A DNA stretch of 8,429 nucleotides. Source: UBA1367 sp040268355. GTDB taxonomy: Bacteria; Actinomycetota; Coriobacteriia; Coriobacteriales; Atopobiaceae. Made by a program: the position numbers and the translations under genes. Numbering within the stretch: the first letter of the stretch is position 1; every line of letters begins with the position of its first letter. Below, piece after piece: positions 1 to 5,031 of this stretch. Under the pieces are notes generated by a model. That model did not search any database and was not told the origin of the DNA. It was given only the letters and a program-made list of their open reading frames with translations. Location of the stretch: the NCBI GenBank assembly GCA_040268355.1, contig JAWRIT010000096.1:1-8429 (forward strand). Reading direction: 5' to 3'.

Positions 1-1
1 C

Positions 2-49
2 AGCGCCGACGAGTGGGGTCTGCGCACGGTGAGCTACCGCTTCCTGTAA
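2..49 (+). CDS. C-terminal end of an unrecognised protein (partial)
   Basis: An open frame enters from the left edge and ends at a TAA at 47-49, giving 15 residues that end in TVSYRFL. The codons are G/C-ending, like those of the neighbouring genes, so this is probably the real tail of an upstream gene. It is too short to assign a family. A 6-bp hairpin begins 4 nt after the stop, which fits the end of a transcription unit. Confidence 0.55.
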   Translation, partial: SADEWGLRTVSYRFL

Positions 50-52
50 CGA

Positions 53-72
53 CGCACGCGCTTTGACGTGCG
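53..72 (+). terminator. Possible terminator hairpin after the upstream gene
   Basis: CGCACG at 53-58 is complementary to CGTGCG at 67-72, with an 8-nt loop, starting 4 nt after the TAA at 47-49. A second possible stem lies at 101-105 (GCCGG) and 116-120 (CCGGC). Neither is followed by a T tract, so intrinsic termination is only a suggestion from position and base pairing. Confidence 0.3.
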
Positions 73-164
73 GCTGCGACCCATGGCGAGCTAGCCACAG
101 GCCGGCGTCGGTTCTCCGGCTCGCGACCAGTCCGGCAGGCCAGTGCCCGTGCGCGGCGATGCGC

Positions 165-198
165 TAGGATGAGGATGCCGTCCGCTTTCGGAGGAGGG
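165..198 (+). promoter_or_regulatory. Candidate -10 element and strong RBS for the sixA-like gene
   Basis: TAGGAT at 165-170 resembles a -10 box (4 of 6 consensus), but no good -35 box sits at the right distance, so the promoter is weakly supported. The GGAGGAGGG run at about 190-198 is a near-perfect Shine-Dalgarno sequence 6-7 nt before the ATG at 205. It selects that start over the in-frame ATGs at 169 and 175, which have no such site. Confidence 0.4.
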
Positions 199-204
199 AT
201 CCCC

Positions 205-681
205 ATGATTCGCAAGCTCGTGCTCATTCGCCACGGAGACGCCGACAGCCGCAGGCTCGGCGAGACCGACGCCCAACGCCAGCTGACCCCGCGCGGGCGC
301 AAGGCCCTGCAGGACGCCTATCCCCAGATGCTCGCGCCGCTCGCGGGGGAGCTCGACGAGTTGCAGGTATGGTCGAGCGATGCGCTGCGCGCGCGTCAAA
401 CGGCCGAGATCGTCTGCGACGCGCTTGGGATCTCCCGCGAGGCCATCGAGCTCCATCGGTCGCTCTACGAGCAGGACGACGACATCTTCTATGCTGAGCT
501 CGGTGCGGCCGAGGGCGTGGTGGTGGCCGTGGGGCACATTCCCTTCATGGAGGACGTCGCCACGGACCTCGCACGCACGCCCCTGGCCTTCCCCAAGGGC
601 AGCGTCGCCTGCTTCGACGTGGGCGAGCAGGGCCTGCGCGCCGCCACCCTCGCTTGGTTCGAGCGTGGGCCGAAGGCGTAG
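205..681 (+). CDS. sixA: SixA-type phosphohistidine phosphatase (histidine phosphatase superfamily)
   Basis: This is a 158-residue protein, close to the usual length of the short SixA branch (about 160 residues). The phosphohistidine nucleophile is His10 in LIRHGDAD. The second catalytic histidine is His111 in VGHIPFM. SDALRARQTAEI (58-69) supplies the conserved substrate-binding arginine, probably Arg64. SixA proteins remove phosphate from phosphohistidine, for example on phosphorelay HPt domains or PTS-type proteins. The partner here is unknown and no kinase lies nearby. No signal peptide or membrane segment is seen, so it is cytosolic. The start is set by the GGAGGAGG site upstream. The HAD gene follows after 3 nt, so the two are probably co-transcribed. 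A small-molecule phosphatase of the same superfamily is the main alternative. Confidence 0.85.
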   Translation: MIRKLVLIRHGDADSRRLGETDAQRQLTPRGRKALQDAYPQMLAPLAGELDELQVWSSDALRARQTAEIVCDALGISREAIELHRSLYEQDDDIFYAELGAAEGVVVAVGHIPFMEDVATDLARTPLAFPKGSVACFDVGEQGLRAATLAWFERGPKA

Positions 682-684
682 GGC

Positions 685-1509
685 ATGGGCGAGATAGCTG
701 CGGTGTTCGTGGACCTGGACGACACCTTCCTGGCCCCCGACAAGTCGATCCCACCAGAGAACCTCGCCGTGATGGACGAGCTGGCGGCGAGGGACATCGA
801 GCTGGTCCCCTGCACCGGTCGTCACGTGAACGGGGTGCCTCGGGAGCTGCGGGAGCACCGGAGCGTGCGGCATGTGGTGGCCAGCAACGGCGGCGTCGTC
901 TACGACCTGCGCGCCGAGCGTGACCTGCGCACCGTGTGCATCAGCCCAGACCAGGTGCTCTTTCTCTACGGGCGGCTGGGCGGGCTGCCGGTGGTCTTTG
1001 ACGTGTTCGCGGACGGTCGGGCCTATGCCGAGCGGGCGCGTCGGGCGCTGCTCGAGGTGATCGACGTGCCCGAGGGCCTGCGGGCCTACCTCAAGCGCGA
1101 CCGGACCTTCCTCGATGCCACGGTGCCGGAGTTCCTTCCCACGATAGGGCCGGTCACCAAGCTGAGCCTGTTCTTTGAGGACGACGCAGGCGCTCGCGCC
1201 ATCCACGACGCGGTGGATGCCACCGGCGAGCTCTACTACGTGCAGACGAGTGCCTCGAACTACGAGACGATGCACGTGGACGCCACCAAGGGGGCGGCGC
1301 TCGCCTGGCTCTGCGCCCACCAGGGCTGGGACGTGGGGGCCACCATCGCCTTCGGGGACAACCACAATGACGTGACCATGATCGAGGCAGCAGGGGACGG
1401 CGTGGTCATGGAGAATGGCGAGCCGCAGGTCAAGGCGTTGGCGGATCACATCGCTCCGCCTGCCGCCGAAGGTGGCGTGGCGGCCTACCTGCGCGGGCGC
1501 TGGCGCTGA
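685..1509 (+). CDS. Cof-type HAD-IIB family hydrolase (sugar or cofactor phosphatase)
   Basis: This 274-residue protein has the usual length and motif order of Cof-like HAD phosphatases. Motif I is DLDDT (10-14), with Asp10 the likely nucleophile and Asp12 the acid/base. Motif II is Thr44 in CTGR. Motif III is Lys202 in DATKGAAL. Motif IV is GDNHND (224-229), which binds magnesium. The stretch between motifs II and III (about 80-190) forms the C2B cap that decides the substrate, which sequence alone does not reveal; phosphosugars and cofactor phosphates such as PLP or FMN are typical for the group. Motif I has D where most relatives have G (DLDGT); this should not abolish activity. It starts 3 nt after the sixA stop with a weak GAAGG site (672-676), pointing to translational coupling. 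A 95-nt convergent gap separates it from larE. Confidence 0.85.
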   Translation: MGEIAAVFVDLDDTFLAPDKSIPPENLAVMDELAARDIELVPCTGRHVNGVPRELREHRSVRHVVASNGGVVYDLRAERDLRTVCISPDQVLFLYGRLGGLPVVFDVFADGRAYAERARRALLEVIDVPEGLRAYLKRDRTFLDATVPEFLPTIGPVTKLSLFFEDDAGARAIHDAVDATGELYYVQTSASNYETMHVDATKGAALAWLCAHQGWDVGATIAFGDNHNDVTMIEAAGDGVVMENGEPQVKALADHIAPPAAEGGVAAYLRGRWR

Positions 1510-1604
1510 GCGCCGCCGATCAGCCGGGCTGTCAGTGCGCCGCCCCGCTGGCCCGCCGCTGCCGCGCGGTCGCCCCGTCTCGCCTGCCACCGCTGCCTGC
1601 CGCG

Positions 1605-2450
1605 TCAGAGCACCTCGTTCATGGCGCCCGAGCGGAAGCCGGTCAAGTCGAGGCTCACGTAGGCAAAGCCAAGGCCGCGCAGGTGCTCCACCACCGCCGA
1701 GCGCAGCTCGGGCGTGGCGAGTCGCTGGATGGCGTCGGGCTCCACCTCGAGACGCGCCAGCTTGCCGTCTGTGCCGTGGACCCGCACGCGTAGCTGCGTG
1801 AGGCCCAGGTCATGCAGGTAGGCCTCGGCCAGCTCCACCCGCTTGAGCTTGACGCTGTCGATGACGTCCCCATAGGCGATGCGCGAGGCGAGGCAGGCTG
1901 CCGAGGGCATGTCCCAGGTGGGAAGGCCCATCTCGTGGGAAAGCGCGCGGATCTCCGCCTTGGTCATGCCCACCTCCCGCAGCGGGCTGCCGATGCCCAG
2001 CTCGTCCAAGGCACGCAGGCCGGGCCGATAGTCCCCCTCGTCGTCCTTGTTCGAGCCGTCCACCAGCGTGGCAATGCCACGTGCGGCGGCGACCTCGGAC
2101 ATCAGGGTGAAGAGCGCCCGCTTGCAGTGGTAGCAGCGATCGGGCTCGTTCTCGGCAAAGCCGGGAACGGCAAACTCGTCGAAGTCGACGACGACGTGCG
2201 CGATGCCCCGCTCGGCGCAGAAGGCCCGGGTGCGCTCGATGTCGCGGGCTGGTACGACCTGGCCGTTCGAGGTGATGGCCATCATGCGCTCGCCCAGCAC
2301 CTCGTGGGCGACGGCCGCCAGGAAGGTCGAGTCGACTCCTCCCGAGAAGGCCACGGCAACCGATCCCAGCTGCCCCAGATGCTCCTTGAGCTGATCGAGA
2401 CGCGCCTGCGCCTGCGTGTCCGCAAGGTCGCGCCGCAAGTTGTTCGTCAC
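1605..2450 (-). CDS. larE: LarE, ATP-dependent sulfur transferase for the nickel-pincer cofactor (three-cysteine type)
   Basis: LarE activates the carboxylates of pyridinium-3,5-biscarboxylic acid mononucleotide by AMP transfer and replaces them with thiocarboxylates. The protein is 281 residues long, close to the L. plantarum enzyme. The PP-loop AFSGGVDSTF (34-43) binds ATP. Cys186 lies in SAACLASRI, the position of the sulfur-donating cysteine in single-cysteine LarE. In addition, Cys106 and Cys109 form a CYHC pair. This three-cysteine set is known from LarE of the [4Fe-4S] type (Thermotoga maritima), where sulfur is carried on the cluster and the enzyme does not sacrifice its own cysteine. 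I chose the GTG at 2450 because GAGGGGGC lies just upstream of it. An in-frame ATG at 2573 would add 41 unconserved-looking residues and run across the promoter region into larB. It is divergent from larB and larC. Confidence 0.92.
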   Translation of the reverse strand: MTNNLRRDLADTQAQARLDQLKEHLGQLGSVAVAFSGGVDSTFLAAVAHEVLGERMMAITSNGQVVPARDIERTRAFCAERGIAHVVVDFDEFAVPGFAENEPDRCYHCKRALFTLMSEVAAARGIATLVDGSNKDDEGDYRPGLRALDELGIGSPLREVGMTKAEIRALSHEMGLPTWDMPSAACLASRIAYGDVIDSVKLKRVELAEAYLHDLGLTQLRVRVHGTDGKLARLEVEPDAIQRLATPELRSAVVEHLRGLGFAYVSLDLTGFRSGAMNEVL

Positions 2451-2571
2451 GGAAGCCCCCTCACATATCTCTATGCCAGTATGCCACGTTCGCACAGATG
2501 CTAAACTCCGCCCCCGGCACGCCCCCGTTCGACATGCGACAATAGGAAAATCTGACAGAGGGGAAGGATCC
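2451..2571. promoter_or_regulatory. Divergent larE / larB promoter region with a direct repeat
   Basis: This 121-nt gap between divergent lar genes must hold both promoters. TATGCCA occurs twice, at 2472-2478 and 2480-2486, an 8-bp period that could be an operator. On the plus strand TGCTAAACT (2499-2507) looks like an extended -10 box. On the minus strand, TTTAGC and CATACT lie 16 nt apart and could be -35 and -10 boxes for larE; this is weak. AGAGGGG at 2557-2563 is the ribosome binding site of larB, 8 nt before its ATG. No LarR-type regulator gene is in the window. Confidence 0.45.
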
Positions 2572-3366
2572 ATGGACAGACGTGAGCTGCAGGACTTGCT
2601 GCGCGCCGTGGCAGAGGGGGAGCTGACGCCCTACGAGGCCGAGGAGCGCCTGGCCGTCGCTCCCTTTGAGGACCTAGGATACGCGAAGCCCGACCTGCAC
2701 CGAGGCGTGCGCCAGGGCGTCTCGGAGGTCGTGTACGGAGAGGGGAAGACGGCGGAGCAGATCGTGGGCATCGTGCGGGCGCTTCGTGCGGCGGGCGAGC
2801 GGCGGGTGCTCGTCACGCGCCTGAGCGGCACCAAGGCCGAGGCGGTCCGCACGAGCCTCGTGCCGTCCGACGCCGACGACTTCGTCTACCACGACGAGGC
2901 ACGCATCGCGTTGGTAGGCGGCCTGCCTGAGCCTGACGGGAGGGGATACGTCGCCGTCTGCTGCGCAGGAACGAGCGACCTCTTCTGTGCCGAGGAAGCG
3001 GCGCTCACGGCCGAGGCGCTGGGAAGCCGCGTCAAACGTCTCTATGACGTGGGCGTGGCGGGGCTGCATCGCCTGCTCGCCCACATGGACGACATCCAGG
3101 ACGCCAGCGCCATCGTGGCGATCGCCGGCATGGAGGGGGCGCTGGCAAGCGTGGTCGGAGGGCTGGCGCCGTGCCCGGTCATCGCCTGCCCCACGAGCGT
3201 GGGCTATGGCGCCTCGCTCGGCGGCGTCGCGGCGCTGCTCGCCATGCTCAACTCGTGCGCGAGCGGCGTCTCGGTCGTGAACATAGACAACGGCTTTGGT
3301 GCGGGCTTCCAGGCCGCGCTCATCGATCACGCAGGTCTGAACAACACGCGACACGAGGAGTCCTAG
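2572..3366 (+). CDS. larB: LarB, pyridinium-3,5-biscarboxylic acid mononucleotide synthase
   Basis: LarB carries out the first step of nickel-pincer cofactor synthesis. It carboxylates the pyridinium ring of nicotinic acid adenine dinucleotide and hydrolyses the phosphoanhydride to release AMP. The 264-residue protein has the family's N-terminal helical region (1-60) and a C-terminal PurE-like domain. That domain contains YDVGVAGLHR (158-167), IAGMEGALASVVGGL (184-198), CPTSVGYGASLGG (206-218) and LNSCASGVSVVNIDNGFGAG (227-245). Cys229 in the NSCA stretch matches by context the cysteine of L. plantarum LarB that forms a covalent adduct with the dinucleotide. The ATG at 2572 is chosen for its AGAGGGG site. 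The open frame continues 52 codons upstream into the promoter region, where the peptide has no family features. larC begins 1 nt after its stop, so the two are one operon. Confidence 0.93.
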   Translation: MDRRELQDLLRAVAEGELTPYEAEERLAVAPFEDLGYAKPDLHRGVRQGVSEVVYGEGKTAEQIVGIVRALRAAGERRVLVTRLSGTKAEAVRTSLVPSDADDFVYHDEARIALVGGLPEPDGRGYVAVCCAGTSDLFCAEEAALTAEALGSRVKRLYDVGVAGLHRLLAHMDDIQDASAIVAIAGMEGALASVVGGLAPCPVIACPTSVGYGASLGGVAALLAMLNSCASGVSVVNIDNGFGAGFQAALIDHAGLNNTRHEES

Positions 3367-3367
3367 C

Positions 3368-4726
3368 ATGGGAAAGACGCTCTATCTTGAATGCTCGAGC
3401 GGCATCAGTGGCGACATGGTGGTGGGCGCCCTGCTCGACCTGGGGGCCAACGAGGCGGGCCTTCGTCGGGCGCTGGCGAGCCTGAACGTGGACGGCTTTG
3501 ACATCGTGGTGACGCGCAAGCTGGTCTCGGAGATCGATGCCTGCGACTTCGACGTGGTGCTCGACGAGGAGCACGATTCGCATGATCACGACATGGCCTA
3601 CCTCTACGGGGGCCTTGATGGCGGGAAGGACCATGCCCACGATCACCACCACGAGCACGGACATGGCCACGGTCACGATCACCATCACGAACATGACCAC
3701 GATCATGGGCACGATCACCATCACGGGCACGCTCACGCCCACACCCACCGCTCCCCGGCCGACATCGCGGGCCTCATTGATGCCGCCGACCTCTCGCCGC
3801 GCGCCAAGGCGACGGCGCACCGCATCTTCGACATCGTCGCCCAGGCAGAGGCGCGCGCCCATGGCCTGCCCCTCGAGGAGGTCCACTTCCATGAGGTGGG
3901 CGCGGTGGACTCCATCGTCGACGTGGTCTCGGTGGCCTATTGCCTCGACGACCTCGATGTGACGGAGGCTTACGTGACGCCGCTTGCCGAGGGGCATGGC
4001 CGGGTGCGCAGCGCCCACGGGGTGCTGAGCGTGCCCGTTCCCGCCGTCACCAACATCGCCGCCGCTCACGGGCTCGTGTTCGAGCGGCGCGACCAGCACG
4101 GCGAGCTCGTCACGCCAACGGGCGCCGCCATCGCCGCCGCCATCCGCACGATGGACGAACCGCCGGCGCGCTACCGCGTCGTCGCCACGGGCGTCGGCTC
4201 CGGCAAGCGGGCCTATGATCCCCCCTCGTCGGTGCGCGCCCTGATCATCGAGCAGGTCGCTGACGCGCCCAGCGCCCCGCAGGCTCAGGGTCTCGGCACA
4301 CCTGACCTGTGGAAGCTGGAGACCGAGGTGGACGACTGCACGGGCGAGGCGCTGGGGCTTCTCTCCCAGCTGCTCTACAACGCGGGGGCCCTCGAGGTGC
4401 ACTACCTGCCCGTCTACATGAAGAAGAGCCGTCCTGGCTACCAGATGGAGGTGCTGTGCTCGGAGGCGGCGATACCCGCGCTCGAGGAGCTGATCTTTGA
4501 GCACACGACCACCATCGGCATTCGCCGTTGCCCCGAGTGGCGCACGGCCCTGCCGCGCGAGATACGTACGGTTGAGACCGAGCTTGGGGCTGTGCAGGTG
4601 AAGGTCGTGACCTTGCCCAGCGGCTCGACACGCGCCTACCCCGAGCATGACAGCGTGGTCGCGCTCGCCATGTCCGCCGACATCTCCTATCAGGACGCCC
4701 TTCGGTTGGTGTTCGCAGCGCTGTAG
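3368..4726 (+). CDS. larC: LarC, nickel insertase of the nickel-pincer cofactor (single-frame, His-rich)
   Basis: LarC inserts Ni into pyridinium-3,5-bisthiocarboxylic acid mononucleotide in a CTP-dependent reaction, giving the finished cofactor. The 452-residue protein starts with the family signature LECSSGISGDMVVGALLDLG (7-26), then a histidine-rich loop (67-127), EEVHFHEVGAVDSIVDVV (170-187), and ATGVGSGKRAYD (273-284). After a linker at about 297-312 comes the C-terminal LarC2 part, beginning LETEVDD (317-323). In L. plantarum the two halves (larC1 and larC2) are joined by programmed frameshifting. Here one continuous frame encodes both, so no recoding is needed. The loop has 23 histidines within residues 89-127 and probably stores or delivers nickel. 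A GAGGAG site (about 3356-3361) inside the end of larB gives the start. A large hairpin begins 7 nt after the stop. Confidence 0.94.
   Translation: MGKTLYLECSSGISGDMVVGALLDLGANEAGLRRALASLNVDGFDIVVTRKLVSEIDACDFDVVLDEEHDSHDHDMAYLYGGLDGGKDHAHDHHHEHGHGHGHDHHHEHDHDHGHDHHHGHAHAHTHRSPADIAGLIDAADLSPRAKATAHRIFDIVAQAEARAHGLPLEEVHFHEVGAVDSIVDVVSVAYCLDDLDVTEAYVTPLAEGHGRVRSAHGVLSVPVPAVTNIAAAHGLVFERRDQHGELVTPTGAAIAAAIRTMDEPPARYRVVATGVGSGKRAYDPPSSVRALIIEQVADAPSAPQAQGLGTPDLWKLETEVDDCTGEALGLLSQLLYNAGALEVHYLPVYMKKSRPGYQMEVLCSEAAIPALEELIFEHTTTIGIRRCPEWRTALPREIRTVETELGAVQVKVVTLPSGSTRAYPEHDSVVALAMSADISYQDALRLVFAAL
3638..3745 (+). repeat. Three 36-bp tandem repeats encoding a 12-residue His-rich unit in LarC
   Basis: The DNA at 3638-3673, 3674-3709 and 3710-3745 encodes residues 91-102, 103-114 and 115-126. 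Each unit begins HDHHH and continues as alternating His with Gly, Asp, Ala or Thr (EHGHGHG, EHDHDHG, GHAHAHT). The first 15 nt of the units are almost identical and the tails diverge. The unit length is a multiple of three, so copy loss or gain would keep the frame. The pattern suggests expansion by slippage, followed by divergence, in a metal-binding loop. Confidence 0.85.
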
Positions 4727-4733
4727 CCCAGGA

Positions 4734-4807
4734 CCGACACAGGGGAAGAGGGACTTACGTGTCACGCCCGCATGGGTGACACAGAGGTGCCTCTTCCCCC
4801 GTGTCGG
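4734..4807 (+). terminator. Large nested hairpin after larC, possible terminator
   Basis: The arm 4734-4751 pairs with 4790-4807 over 18 positions with one A-C mismatch (CCGACAC..GGGGAAGAG against CTCTTCCCC..GTGTCGG). Inside it a second inverted repeat, GTGTCAC at 4759-4765 and GTGACAC at 4776-4782, encloses a 10-nt loop. The structure starts 7 nt after the larC stop, the right place for a terminator. However, only CCGTTCTT follows, a poor T tract, and no T tract lies on the other strand. Protection of the larC mRNA 3' end, or a regulator site, are alternatives. Confidence 0.55.
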
Positions 4808-4848
4808 CCGTTCTTGAGCCGCAGCAGAGGGCAGGGCAGGTCAAGGAT

Positions 4849-4876
4849 TTAACAGAGTATTATCCATGTCTAATTT
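4849..4876 (+). promoter_or_regulatory. Probable promoter of the pel-like operon
   Basis: This is the most AT-rich stretch of the gap between larC and the operon. TTAACA (4849-4854, 5 of 6 to the -35 consensus) is followed after 16 nt by TAATTT (4871-4876, a modest -10). TATTAT at 4858-4863 is a better -10 by sequence (5 of 6) but lacks a -35 box at the right spacing. A TGACAC element at 4881-4886, just downstream, repeats the core of the inner palindrome at 4776-4782 and could be an operator. Confidence 0.4.
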
Positions 4877-5031
4877 GGCATGACACGACGCGGGCACGGA
4901 AGAGGCACACTTGAGGAACAATCAACTCCATATGCTATCCGAACCAGGTAGCACACCTCGGGATCTTGATGTCACCCAACGCAATCGGGGCTGCATCTGG
5001 CCCCGAGCGGAACGCTGGGGGAGCGCCCGAG
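4877..5031 (+). other. Structured untranslated leader of the pel-like operon
   Basis: About 155 nt separate the candidate promoter from the chosen start at 5032. I see three possible stem-loops. TGCTA (4933-4937) pairs with TAGCA (4949-4953), extended by CC/GG across a one-base bulge with a GAACCA loop. TCGGGGC (4985-4991) pairs with GCCCCGA (5000-5006), 7 bp. CGCT (5013-5016) pairs with AGCG (5022-5025), which places most of the GGGGGAG ribosome binding site (5017-5023) in and beside the loop. I recognise no known riboswitch class. If translation started at the TTG 4966 or ATG 4969, the last two stems would be coding. Confidence 0.35.

Noticed and set aside
91..1590. A 499-residue open frame on the minus strand opposite the sixA and HAD genes
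   Set aside because: It lies fully antisense to two genes with clear catalytic motifs, is low in complexity and rich in His, Arg and Gly, and has no recognisable family. Long antisense frames are expected in GC-rich DNA.
1510..1604. A bidirectional terminator between the convergent HAD and larE genes
   Set aside because: A short CAGCC/GGCTG palindrome is present, but it has almost no loop and no T tract on either strand. The gap is just very GC-rich, so no feature is called.
1812..2504. A 230-residue plus-strand frame across larE
   Set aside because: It is antisense to larE, whose PP-loop and cysteine motifs are unmistakable; its translation has no recognisable domain.
2451..2573. An N-terminally extended LarE starting at the ATG at 2573
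   Set aside because: The 41 extra residues do not look like the family, would run over the divergent promoter region into larB, and the GTG at 2450 has a strong ribosome binding site.
3320..4765. A 481-residue minus-strand frame with hydrophobic Val/Met-rich stretches resembling membrane helices
   Set aside because: The hydrophobic stretch is the complement of the His/Asp codon repeats of larC (CAC/GAT read backwards as GTG/ATC). The whole frame is a shadow of larC.
4877..5031. A c-di-GMP (GEMM) riboswitch upstream of the pel-like operon
   Set aside because: AGGTAGC at 4946-4952 recalls part of the GEMM-I receptor, but the conserved ACGCAAAGCC-like core and paired tetraloop arrangement are not seen. 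Only an unassigned structured leader is claimed.
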